Source of the DNA: an uncultured Catenibacterium sp.
GTDB taxonomy: Bacteria > Bacillota_I > Bacilli_A > Erysipelotrichales > Coprobacillaceae
Direction of reading: 5' to 3'
Assembly (NCBI GenBank): GCA_900764725.1
Contig: CAAFPB010000250.1
Location: 1-9,789, forward strand
Length of the DNA stretch: 9,789 bases
Position numbers and translations under genes: made by a program. Below, piece by piece: positions 1 to 9,363 of this stretch (position 1 is its first letter; every line of letters begins with the position of its first letter). The notes below the pieces were generated by a model. That model saw only the letters and a list, made by a program, of their open reading frames with translations, was not told where the DNA came from and did not search any database.

Positions 1-22
1 CAGACGTGTGCTCTTCCGATCT
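1..22. other. Illumina TruSeq read-2 adapter remnant (not genomic)
   Basis: The first 22 bases, beginning CAGACGTGTG and ending CTCTTCCGATCT, match the 3' end of the standard TruSeq read-2 (index) adapter. They lie exactly at the end of the contig, where untrimmed adapter is usually left by an assembler. Genomic sequence therefore starts at 23. The adapter also creates a false stop codon for the gene on the minus strand (bases 22-24). Confidence 0.97.
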
Positions 23-1149
23 CAATCTGACTGAAGAACACACTGACCATTCTTATAAATCCATAAATGCTGACGAGATAAGTCAACTTCAATATAGTTT
101 CCACCAAGACCATAATTCTCAGTAGACTGTTCCTTAGAACTATAAGCAGGAGTTCTCTTAACAGCCTTACCTGCATTTAATTCTTCTTTAATCTTTGCGA
201 CTTCTTCTGTCTGGTTCATCTTATAACCATAAGTACCACCACTTACAGTTCTTACACCTAAACCTGTTGCATTAAATGTATGTGTCTTACCAACAGTATT
301 GGCTTTAGTAGCTAATGTATAAACAAAGCTCTTCATACGTTTATTCCAGATTTCTTCGTCATAGCTATAAGTACCATCTTCATTCTTAACAAGCCATGTT
401 AACATTTTTTCACTATTTAAGACTTCACTCTGGTTGTTAGGTAGTTCATAAGTAATAGAAGTCTTTAAATATTTCTTTAATGTTTCAGCTTCAGCTTTGA
501 CAGTTTCAGTTGTTTTGCCAGGAACCTTATAAGCATCCTTTACTTTAGCAACATTTAAACTTGTCTTCTGAAGACCAATAGCTTTATTTACTGCTTCATA
601 AACAGTTTCCTTATTTAAACTATTACCAGCTTTTTCCTTTTCTACAGTAAAAGTACCATTTTCATACTTCATACGTGCATCAGTAGGAGCTGTTTGGTTT
701 TCATCCTTTAACTGATTCTTCTGATAAAGAACAGTCTTTAACTTATTTTCATCATAAGAAGCCTTAGTCTGAATAGTTTTCTTATTTCCCTTGTGATTAA
801 ATAAGTAATTCTTGAACCATGTGAATGAATCCTGTTTCTTCAACAATGCTTCAACCTGTCCATCAGGAACATAACTCATATTGATGTCTTTTGCTGAAAT
901 AGTTTCGGTAGTCTTATTTCTAAACTTCATTTCCAAAGTGTAGTTTAACTGATTTTCAGCAATCTTCTTTTCCGCATCCGCAACACTTAACTTACCTACA
1001 TTTACATTATTGATATAAGTAGAAGGTAAGAAGCGATCACTATAAGCTGTACCCATATGATTAATATAGAGGAATACTGATAATCCAAGAATCACGAGTA
1101 CAGATACAATAATCACAATAATCTTATTTCTTTTCTGCAAATTTGTCAT
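23..1149 (-). CDS. L,D-transpeptidase (YkuD family) with PG-binding-4-type region, C-terminus missing
   Basis: This is a membrane-anchored cell-wall enzyme of the type that makes 3-3 cross-links in peptidoglycan outside the membrane. The visible 375 residues start with a short basic cytoplasmic segment (MTNLQKRNK) and one transmembrane helix at about residues 9-30. A long extracellular region follows that resembles the peptidoglycan-binding domains that precede YkuD in Bacillota. At about residues 351-371 comes the first strand pair of a YkuD domain (NYIEVDLSRQHLWIYKNGQ). The catalytic His and Ser-His-Gly-Cys part should follow but is lost at the contig end. The reading frame ends at a TGA that straddles the adapter junction, so that stop is not real. 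I chose the ATG at 1147-1149: it follows a GGGAG ribosome site (1162-1166), and the longer frame up to 1224 would run through the promoter. The family call is firm from architecture. Activity cannot be judged without the active site. Confidence 0.85.
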
Positions 1150-1191
1150 GTTATCTTTTATCTCCCTTATACTACCCTTCCTAATTCCATG

Positions 1192-1220
1192 ATTATAACA
1201 AACATTTGTAAAAAGGTAAA
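1192..1220 (-). promoter_or_regulatory. Sigma-A-type promoter of the L,D-transpeptidase gene
   Basis: Read on the minus strand, there is a perfect TATAAT (-10, bases 1192-1197) and TTTACC (-35, bases 1215-1220; four of six consensus bases) with a 17-base spacer. Transcription would begin near 1185 and give a leader of about 36 bases before the ATG at 1149. This supports the shorter start for the protein. Confidence 0.75.
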
Positions 1221-1461
1221 TCAAGATTTGTGAAATGACTTAAAAATACACAACTTGTACAAAAGAATTTAGTTTTAACTTATTTTTTGTGAATAAATTT
1301 TGTCGAAATGGTGTTAACTTATTGTTAGTGTATTGAATGTACTGACAACGAATTTACAAGCTAATGCTTTGCTGATGTGGAAATATTATAAATATTTTCT
1401 TGTAGAAATAAGTAATTACTATGATATGTGGGTATTAAATAGTATGGAAGGGTGTGATTGA

Positions 1462-3050
1462 ATGGCAATACCAACAAGTATTAGAACGTTGTTGTCGGGA
1501 GATGTTGTTGAATGGGCAAGAATTGAATTGTAACAAACTTGGGATCCAGCAGCATCTTTGAAAACTATATGTGCATTTGCGAATGATCTTGATAATTGGG
1601 GTGGTGGATATATTATTGGGGTACAAGAGGTTAATGGAAGACCCATTTATCCTTTAAAGGGTGTGCCACCAGAAAAGTTGGATTCTTTTCAAAAAAGTAT
1701 TTTTGCGAAATGTAAGCTTCTTAGACCATCGTATACACCTATAATTAGTGTAGAAAAATATCAAGGTAAGTATTTTCTGGTTATATGGTGTCCAGGTGGA
1801 GATAATAGGCCATACTCGTCACCAAAGACGATGGAGAAAAATAATAGAGAACGAATACATTATATTCGTAAAGCATCAAGTACTGTAGCGCCATCTGATG
1901 ATGAAGAAAAGGATTTGTTCAATCTAGCGAATAGAGTTCCATTTGATGATAGAATAAATCATCAGGCAGAAATTACTGATTTAAATATCACTTTGATTCA
2001 AAATTATCTGAGGGAAATAGGAAGTTCATTATATGAAAAGTCAATAACTGGAGATTTCGCGGAATTATGTAGTGATATGAATATAATTAGTATACTTCCA
2101 GAATATGTAAAACCTAAAAATGTAGGATTAATGTTTTTCTGTGCACAACCAGATAAATTTTTCCCATTTACACAGATCGATGTAGTTCAGTTTCCAGATG
2201 GTTTAGGTGGAGATAATATAATAGAAAATACATTTAAAGGACCGATTCATCATCAACTTAGAGAGGCATTACAATTCATAAAGAATTCAATTGTGAGTAA
2301 AAAAATAGTGAAAAGTGCAGATAAAGCAGAATCTGATTGGGTTTTTAATTATCCGTATGCCGCATTAGAAGAAGCACTTGCGAATGCGGTTTATCATCGT
2401 GCGTATGATATTAGGGAACCTATTGAAGTAAGAATTGAAAAAATATGATTGAAATAGTAAGTTTTCCTGGGCCAGATCGCTCGGTGACTCAAGAAGGATT
2501 GAAACGATATAAGGTTTCTAATCGTAGATATAGAAATCGTCGTATAGGAGACATTCTTAAGGAACTACATTTGACTGAAGGTAGAAATACAGGTTTTGGA
2601 AAAATTTTAAGTGCACTGGAAGAAAATGGATCTCCGAAACCAGAATTTGAGACAGATGAAGGACATAACTATTTCATAACAAGATTATTTGTGCATAAAG
2701 CATTTATGAAACAGGAGCGAAAAGGAGCCGAAGTTACGCAAAAAGGAGCCAAAGTTGATGAAAAAGGAGCCGAAGTTGGGCGAAAAGGAGCCAAAGTTGA
2801 TGAAAAAGGAGCCGAAGTTGGGCGAAAAGGAGCCAAAGTTGGGCGAAAAGGAGCCAAAAAAGGAATCGAAAGAAGTCTGGAAATACTTAATAGAATGAGA
2901 GAGAATCCTTTGATAACTCAAGTTAAATTAATGGAAGAATTTGGTCTCTCAAGAAAACAGATTCAAAACATAATACAATATTTGCGTCAAAATGGACTTG
3001 TAGAAAGAGAAGGATCAAATAGAAGTGGTAAATGGATTGTAAAGAAATAA
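1462..3050 (+). pseudogene. Broken AlbA_2 / GHKL-ATPase (HATPase_c_4) / winged-helix DNA-binding protein
   Basis: One gene of about 530 codons, now in three pieces. The ATG at 1462 follows GGAAGGG (1446-1452). The first 23 codons (MAIPTSIRTLL...ARIEL) run into an in-frame TAA at 1531-1533. The same frame then continues with QTWDPAASLKTICAFANDL and NWGGGYIIGV, the hallmark of AlbA_2 (also called divergent AAA-4) domains. Homologues normally have Lys or Glu where the stop lies (E-F/L-K-x-x-W-x-P), so AAA to TAA is the simplest change. A GHKL-type N-box (EALANAVYHRAY, about 2370-2405) follows. At 2438-2443 a run of six A shifts the frame by one base. The sequence resumes with MIEIVSFPGPDRS in another frame, and one extra A would give EKNMIEIVSFPGP. 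The 3' part holds a KGAEV heptad repeat and a C-terminal winged helix (about 2865-3045). These proteins act as stand-alone accessory regulators or phage/island genes; their exact role is unknown. The piece uses many ATA isoleucine codons, rare in nrdD, which hints at foreign origin. Confidence 0.85.
2721..2858 (+). repeat. 21-bp tandem repeat encoding KGA(E/K)V-xx heptads
   Basis: Six full 21-base units (2721-2846) and a partial seventh (2847-2858) encode KGAEVTQ, KGAKVDE, KGAEVGR, KGAKVDE, KGAEVGR, KGAKVGR and KGAK. Units two and three together recur almost exactly as units four and five, which suggests a 42-base duplication. The array lies between the ATPase-like region and the winged helix of the broken regulator. 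Related proteins often have low-complexity heptads in this place, so it is likely a flexible or coiled linker. The number of units is expected to vary between strains. Confidence 0.9.
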
Positions 3051-3106
3051 GAATACATTACTACATTTTACACACTTCTAATTATTCAAAATACAATGAG
3101 TATATC

Positions 3107-3126
3107 AATATAATTTGAATTATATT
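3107..3126. repeat. AT-only palindrome between the pseudogene and the operon
   Basis: AATATAATT and AATTATATT form perfect 9-base arms around a TG centre. The site lies 33 bases upstream of the -35 of the downstream promoter. Such a dyad could be an operator, but in DNA this AT-rich a chance match is quite possible. I see no terminator with a GC-rich stem in 3051-3158. Confidence 0.35.
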
Positions 3127-3158
3127 CTTATATAACTGTTAAACATCAGTCACTTTTT

Positions 3159-3186
3159 TTCATAGTTATTTAATATGTGTTATAAT
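3159..3186 (+). promoter_or_regulatory. Extended -10 promoter of the hydrolase-aroD-HD-GH1 operon
   Basis: A perfect TATAAT (3181-3186) is preceded by TGT, making an extended -10 element. A -35-like TTCATA (3159-3164, four of six consensus bases) lies 16 bases upstream. The predicted start point is about 3193, so the leader before the ATG at 3209 is very short and contains mainly the GAGG ribosome site (3198-3201). It is the only good promoter I see before the four overlapping genes. Confidence 0.7.
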
Positions 3187-3208
3187 GTGGTCAAAGTGAG
3201 GTAATGCT

Positions 3209-3895
3209 ATGAAGATATATTATGAAGTACATGGAAATGGTTATCCAATTATTCTATTACATGGTAATCAGGAAAATAGAAGAATATATGATCAATTAGT
3301 TAAAGATTTAGAAAACGATTATCAATTAATCGCAATGGATTCACGTTATCATGGTAAATCTATTAAGAGTGGTCCTTTAACGCTAGACCGTATGGCTCAG
3401 GATGTGATGGATGTCGCTAATGAGTTAGATTTAGAAGCGTATGATGTCATTGGATTTAGTGATGGTGCAAATATTGCACTCACACTTGCAGGCAAAGATG
3501 AACGTTTAAAACATATGGCACTTCTTTCACCTAATGCAACGCCAAAAGGTATTAAGTGGTATTATCGTCTCCATATGTATATGACATTACTCTTATTACC
3601 AATATTCTGTATATATGATAAGAGATCAAGAATACGTTTTAAACTCATCTCATTTATGACAAAAGAGCCACATTTTACTACAGATTATTTATCAGAACTC
3701 AAGATTCCAGCTTTATTGCTATCTGGTGAAAATGATGTAATCAAGGATTCTGATTTCACATTTATTCAGTCATCATTACCTTATTGTGTACATAAGGTTA
3801 TTAAGAATTCACCACACTTCTTATTAGGTGATCAATATGATAAAACATTAAGAGAAATAAGGGGGTTTTTATATGCCTGTCATCATGAAGCATAA
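3209..3895 (+). CDS. Alpha/beta-hydrolase fold protein
   Basis: A cytoplasmic serine hydrolase of 228 residues with no signal peptide. It has the order of motifs expected for the fold: an oxyanion-hole HGN at residues 18-20 in IILLHGNQ, a nucleophile elbow GFSDG with Ser84, an acidic residue Asp176 in LSGENDV, and the catalytic His203 in NSPHFL. At 228 residues it is somewhat shorter than the usual 250-280, and the cap between strands 6 and 7 is a single hydrophobic stretch (about 120-150, containing MTLLLLPIF). The substrate cannot be read from the sequence. The ATG at 3209 has GAGG seven bases upstream. It is the first gene of the operon, and its last 23 bases overlap the start of aroD, which suggests translational coupling. 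Esterase, lipase or lactonase activity is possible. Confidence 0.88.
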   Translation: MKIYYEVHGNGYPIILLHGNQENRRIYDQLVKDLENDYQLIAMDSRYHGKSIKSGPLTLDRMAQDVMDVANELDLEAYDVIGFSDGANIALTLAGKDERLKHMALLSPNATPKGIKWYYRLHMYMTLLLLPIFCIYDKRSRIRFKLISFMTKEPHFTTDYLSELKIPALLLSGENDVIKDSDFTFIQSSLPYCVHKVIKNSPHFLLGDQYDKTLREIRGFLYACHHEA

Positions 3896-4626
3896 TGTAT
3901 TAGAAGTAAAGAATGTTGTATTTGGGGAAGGAACACCAAAGATTTGTCTTCCCATTGTAGATACAACAAAAAAAGATATTATTGATACTTTAGTTTCTTA
4001 TAAGGATTTAGATTATGATGTTGTAGAAATTAGATTAGATTTCTATGAAGGATTAAAAGAAGGTCATCTCACTGATGTATTAAAAGAAATCAAAGAACAT
4101 ACAGATAAACTTGTATTAGGTACAATTCGTACTGTTTCTGAAGGAGGAGAAGGAGAACTTACTTCAGTAGAGTATATGCATTGTATTAAAGAAATCTGTG
4201 ATGCGCATGTTGATTTAGTAGATATAGAATTATCGCAGGGCTATGAATCAGTGATGGAATTAGTTCAATATGCCCATAAAAAGGGTGTTCATGTTGTTAT
4301 GAGTGAACATCATTTTGATGAAACACCATCAAGAGAAGATATGCAGGAAACACTAGAAAAGATGGAAATATTAGGTGCTGACTTACCTAAACTTGCTGTT
4401 ATGCCTGAATCTAAAGAAGACCTATTAACACTTCTAGAAGCTACTCTTTATTCTAGTCAACATTTAAGAAGGCCTATTATTACTATGTCCATGGGTAAAC
4501 TAGGACGCCTGTCACGTATGATGGGTGAATATTTTGGTTCATGTATGACTTTTGCGACAGCTAAGGATGCCAGTGCACCTGGACAGGTTCCTCTTGATGA
4601 TTTAAAGAAGGTATTAGAGGTTCTAC

Positions 4627-4634
<8 letters not shown>
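3873..4634 (+). CDS. aroD: Type I 3-dehydroquinate dehydratase
   Basis: Converts 3-dehydroquinate to 3-dehydroshikimate in the shikimate pathway through a Schiff-base lysine, in the cytoplasm. At 253 residues it has the normal length of type I enzymes. Visible key residues are the substrate-binding EIRLDF (52-57), TIRT with Arg86, the catalytic His146 in SEHHFDETP, and the Schiff-base Lys173 in LPKLAVMP. The phosphate/carboxylate-type Arg215 follows in MSMGKLGRLSR, and the SAPGQ loop ends at Gln238. The ATG at 3873 is chosen because GGGGG (3861-3865) lies seven bases upstream; a second Met at codon 5 has no better site. The gene starts inside the end of the hydrolase gene and overlaps the HD gene by 8 bases. 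No other aro genes are in the window, so it is separated from the rest of the pathway or also serves quinate/dehydroquinate catabolism. The first reading is more usual. Confidence 0.96.
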
Positions 4635-6830
<2,196 letters not shown>

Positions 6831-6856
6831 TTCGCCCTCAACATTGCGAAAAAAAG

Positions 6857-6897
6857 AAACCCATGAGAAATGCTTGACATTAGGCTCATGGGTTTTT
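6857..6897 (+). terminator. Rho-independent terminator after the GH1 gene, probably bidirectional
   Basis: AAACCCATGAG (6857-6867) pairs perfectly with CTCATGGGTTT (6885-6895), followed by T residues to 6897. The 17-base loop holds a smaller inner stem (AATG 6869-6872 with CATT 6878-6881). Read on the minus strand the same stem is followed by TTTCTTTTTTT, so it could stop transcription both ways. It closes the four-gene operon and separates it from nrdD. Confidence 0.93.
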
Positions 6898-6926
6898 ATA
6901 CTGTTTAAGGGTAGACATTCCAAGTG

Positions 6927-6956
6927 TTTATCAATAATCAAAAAAACGTTGATAAA
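6927..6956. repeat. Inverted repeat TTTATCAA / TTGATAAA in the nrdD leader
   Basis: Perfect 8-base arms (6927-6934 and 6949-6956) are separated by 14 bases that include a run of seven A. The right arm overlaps a -35-like TTGATA. It could be an operator for a dimeric regulator or a weak hairpin. The spacing does not match the FNR/CRP type (four-base gap). Confidence 0.45.
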
Positions 6957-6978
6957 TTCAACATTTTTTCGTGTTAAT
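6949..6978 (+). promoter_or_regulatory. Candidate promoter 1 of nrdD
   Basis: TTGATA (6949-6954, five of six consensus bases) and GTTAAT (6973-6978, four of six) are separated by 18 bases. If used, transcription would begin near 6985. The dyads at 6989-7008, 7014-7035 and 7061-7090 would then all lie in a leader RNA of about 130 bases. A second, weaker candidate is TTGCAT (7019-7024) with TAATAT (7042-7047), spacer 17, which would overlap the 22-bp palindrome. Confidence 0.4.
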
Positions 6979-6988
6979 AAATTATTGG

Positions 6989-7008
6989 TGAGATATTTTC
7001 TTATCTCA
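6989..7008. repeat. Inverted repeat TGAGATA / TATCTCA in the nrdD leader
   Basis: Perfect 7-base arms (6989-6995 and 7002-7008) enclose a six-base loop TTTTCT. As RNA it would make a small hairpin; as DNA it could bind a dimeric protein. It lies six bases upstream of the larger palindrome. Confidence 0.45.
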
Positions 7009-7013
7009 AGCAT

Positions 7014-7035
7014 ATTAGTTGCATGTGCAACTAAT
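7014..7035. promoter_or_regulatory. 22-bp palindrome, likely operator upstream of nrdD
   Basis: ATTAGTTGCA (7014-7023) and TGCAACTAAT (7026-7035) are perfect 10-base arms around TG. A dyad this long and this exact is rarely chance. No T-run follows, so it is not a terminator. The near-continuous 16-22-bp palindrome with a TTGCA...TGCAA core fits a dimeric winged-helix repressor such as a MarR-type protein, but no regulator gene is nearby to test this. It sits 78 bases before the nrdD start codon. It does not match the paired boxes known for NrdR. Confidence 0.6.
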
Positions 7036-7060
7036 TTAGACTAATATAGAAGTAGAAAAG

Positions 7061-7095
7061 AATCTATTAGGTAGTTATTCCTAATAGATTTTCTT
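7061..7095 (+). terminator. Terminator-like hairpin in the nrdD leader (possible attenuator)
   Basis: AATCTATTAGG (7061-7071) pairs perfectly with CCTAATAGATT (7080-7090) around the loop TAGTTATT, and the right arm runs into TTTTCTT. The stem can extend further by a G-T pair and some A-T pairs. It ends about four bases before the nrdD ribosome site. It has the form of an intrinsic terminator, although its GC content is low. CTAATA at 7041-7046 could pair with TATTAG at 7065-7070 and so break this hairpin, which is the arrangement expected of attenuation. Its function is inference. Confidence 0.5.
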
Positions 7096-7098
7096 ATG

Positions 7099-7105
7099 AG
7101 GAGGG
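7099..7105 (+). promoter_or_regulatory. Ribosome binding site that fixes the nrdD start
   Basis: AGGAGGG lies eight bases before the ATG at 7114. An in-frame ATG at 7096 overlaps this site and would add six residues (MRRVNN) that are not part of the ATP-cone. The start at 7114 is therefore the likely one. Confidence 0.9.
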
Positions 7106-7113
7106 TAAATAAC

Positions 7114-9282
7114 ATGGAGGTAATCAAGAGAGATGGCTCTAAGGTAGCCTTTGATGGAACTAAGATTGAAAATGCGATTTTAAAGGCAATGCGCTATGGA
7201 AGTGGTATTGTGAAACCTGAAATTGCATCAAAGATCTCACATGAAATTGAAGACTGGCATAAATCAAGTGGAGCAGCATCTATCAGTATTTATCGTATTG
7301 AAGGACAGGTTTTTGAAAAGTTAATTGAAAAGGGAGAAGTACTCACTGCCAAGGCTTATGAAGGTTATCGTAAGGTAAGAGAATTCCAGAGAGAAACTAA
7401 TACAATTGATAATGCGATTTATGGTATTGTGAATCAGACTAATAAAGAAGCAATGGATGAAAACTCTAATAAAGATGCAACAGTCCTTGCAACTCAGAGA
7501 GACTTAATTGCTGGTGAATTCTCTAGAGACTATTGCCGCCGTTTATTATTACCACCAAAGATTGTACAGGCACATGATGATGGTATTATCCACTTCCATG
7601 ATATGGATTACTATATCCAGAAGATGCATAACTGTGACCTAGTCAATTTAAAGGATATGTTTGCAAATGGTACAGTAATCAATGATAAACTCATTGAAAC
7701 ACCTAAGTCTTTACAGACAGCATGTACTGTAGCAACACAGATTGTTCAGCAAGTAGCTAATGGTCAATATGGAGGACAGACAATCTCTATTTCTCATTTA
7801 GCACCTTATGTACGTGTGTCATATAAGAAACACTTAAAGGCTGTAAGAAAAGAAGGCGAAGAAGTAGGTATTGATTATACTGAAGAACAGATTGAAAAGA
7901 TCGCAAAATCTCGTCTTCATGAAGAAATCAAAGCGGGTGTACAGACTATCCAGTATCAGATCAATACATTCTCTACTACAAATGGTCAGGCTCCATTCTT
8001 ATCTATTTTCATGTATTTAAGAGAAGAACCAGACTATATTGAAGAAACAGCTTTATTAATTGAAGAAATCTTAAAACAGAGATATATCGGTATGAAGAAT
8101 CCTGTAGGTGCTTATGTCACTCCAGCATTCCCTAAATTACTTTATGTATTAGATGATAATAATGTTCCTGATGATTCACAATATCGTTATTTAACAGATT
8201 TAGCTGTTAAGTGTGTATCTAAGCGTATGATGCCTGATTTCATCAGTGCTAAAATCATGAGAGAAAACTATGAAGGACAGGTATTCCCATGTATGGGATG
8301 TCGTTCATTCTTATCTCCATGGAAGAACGAAAAAGGTGAATATCAGTGGTATGGTCGTTTCAACCAGGGTGTTGTTACACTTAACTTAACTGATGTTGGT
8401 TTATCAGCTAATAAGAATATGGATTCATTCTGGAAGATTCTAGATGAACGTTTAGATTTATGTTATGAAGCATTAATGTTGAGACATGAAAGCTTAAAGG
8501 GTACTCCTTCAGATATTTCTCCAATTCATTGGCAGTATGGTGCAATCGCTAGATTAAAACCAGGAGAAAAGATTGATTCATTATTAGATACTTGTTATTC
8601 TACATTATCATTAGGTTATATTGGTTTATATGAATGTGTAGTCGCATTAACTGGTCAGTCTCATACTACAGAAGAAGGCGATGCATTAGCTCTTGAAATC
8701 ATGCAGAAATTAAGAAATGCATGTGATAAGTGGAAGAAGGATACAGGTTTAGGATTTGCCTTATATGGTACTCCTGCAGAATCTACTACTTATACATTAG
8801 CACGTGCATTAAAGAAGAGATTTGGTATCGTACCTGGTGTAACAGATAAAGACTATATTACTAACTCTTATCATGTCAATGTAAGAGAACAGATTGATGC
8901 ATTTGCGAAATTAGGCTTTGAAGCAAAGTTCCAGAAGATCTCTTCTGGAGGAGCTATTAGTTATGTAGAAGTCACTAATATGACTAATAACTTTGATGCA
9001 ATGAAAGAATTAATTAACTATATGTATGAAACAATCCAGTATGCTGAAATCAATACTAAGTCTGACTATTGTCAGGAATGTGGTTTCTCTGGAGAAATCT
9101 TATTAGATGAAAACAATGAATGGTATTGTCCAAACTGTGGTAATAGAAACCATAAGACATTAAATGTATGTCGTAGAACATGTGGTTATCTTGGTGATAA
9201 CTTCTGGAATAAAGGACGTACACAGGAAATCAAAGAACGTTTTGTACATTTAGACAATAGAGTATATCAAGAAAATAACTAA
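7114..9282 (+). CDS. nrdD: Anaerobic (class III) ribonucleoside-triphosphate reductase
   Basis: Reduces ribonucleoside triphosphates to deoxyribonucleotides without oxygen, using a glycyl radical and formate. The protein has 722 residues, close to the usual size. Domains in order: an N-terminal ATP-cone (about 1-90, starting VIKRDGSKVAFDGTKI) for allosteric control by ATP/dATP; the barrel with Cys174 in HNCDLVNL and Cys393/Cys396 in PCMGCRSFL, which hold the active-site thiols; and a C-terminal zinc site with Cys653, Cys656, Cys672 and Cys675 (CQEC and CPNC). The glycyl-radical loop RRTCGYLG follows, with the radical most likely on Gly691. All key residues are present, so the enzyme should be active. 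It is an oxygen-sensitive enzyme and needs the radical-SAM activase NrdG, which is often the next gene but is not seen here; the nrdD gene is closed by its own terminator. It is likely controlled through the structured leader at 6927-7095. Confidence 0.97.
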   Translation: MEVIKRDGSKVAFDGTKIENAILKAMRYGSGIVKPEIASKISHEIEDWHKSSGAASISIYRIEGQVFEKLIEKGEVLTAKAYEGYRKVREFQRETNTIDNAIYGIVNQTNKEAMDENSNKDATVLATQRDLIAGEFSRDYCRRLLLPPKIVQAHDDGIIHFHDMDYYIQKMHNCDLVNLKDMFANGTVINDKLIETPKSLQTACTVATQIVQQVANGQYGGQTISISHLAPYVRVSYKKHLKAVRKEGEEVGIDYTEEQIEKIAKSRLHEEIKAGVQTIQYQINTFSTTNGQAPFLSIFMYLREEPDYIEETALLIEEILKQRYIGMKNPVGAYVTPAFPKLLYVLDDNNVPDDSQYRYLTDLAVKCVSKRMMPDFISAKIMRENYEGQVFPCMGCRSFLSPWKNEKGEYQWYGRFNQGVVTLNLTDVGLSANKNMDSFWKILDERLDLCYEALMLRHESLKGTPSDISPIHWQYGAIARLKPGEKIDSLLDTCYSTLSLGYIGLYECVVALTGQSHTTEEGDALALEIMQKLRNACDKWKKDTGLGFALYGTPAESTTYTLARALKKRFGIVPGVTDKDYITNSYHVNVREQIDAFAKLGFEAKFQKISSGGAISYVEVTNMTNNFDAMKELINYMYETIQYAEINTKSDYCQECGFSGEILLDENNEWYCPNCGNRNHKTLNVCRRTCGYLGDNFWNKGRTQEIKERFVHLDNRVYQENN

Positions 9283-9293
9283 GGAATACCTTG

Positions 9294-9323
9294 AGAGATA
9301 ACCGTGATTGGTTATCTCTTTTT
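9294..9323 (+). terminator. Rho-independent terminator of nrdD
   Basis: AGAGATAACC (9294-9303) pairs perfectly with GGTTATCTCT (9310-9319) around GTGATT, and the right arm continues into TTTT. It begins 12 bases after the nrdD stop codon and shows that no gene follows nrdD in the same unit within this window. Confidence 0.93.
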
Positions 9324-9363
9324 ATTTAAAGCTCCTTTTTTGCAATGGGTGGTGATTTTTCGC

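Noticed and set aside
1275..1323. Direct repeat TTAACTTATT (1275-1284 and 1314-1323) between the divergent transpeptidase gene and the pseudogene
   Set aside because: Ten bases in very AT-rich DNA with no further copies; probably chance. I see nothing else definite in 1225-1445.
1400..1425. TTGTAG and TATGAT as a promoter for the AlbA_2 pseudogene
   Set aside because: The -10 is good but the spacer is only 14 bases, so the pair is not convincing.
1419..1646. Minus-strand open frames opposite the 5' part of the AlbA_2 pseudogene
   Set aside because: The plus strand in this region encodes a recognisable AlbA_2 domain on both sides of the stop; the antisense peptides show no family features.
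2669..2921. Minus-strand open frames opposite the KGAEV repeat (repetitive APFRPTLAPF and GSFSPNF peptides)
   Set aside because: They are antisense readings of the 21-bp tandem repeat, with no ribosome site or promoter; the plus-strand frame fits a known domain architecture.
3137..3157. Possible terminator ACTG...CAGT followed by a T-run, before the operon promoter
   Set aside because: The stem is only four base pairs with an eight-base loop, too weak to call.
7039..7049. ACTAATATAGA as a possible NrdR box
   Set aside because: It matches only part of the box, and the second box at the usual spacing is absent.
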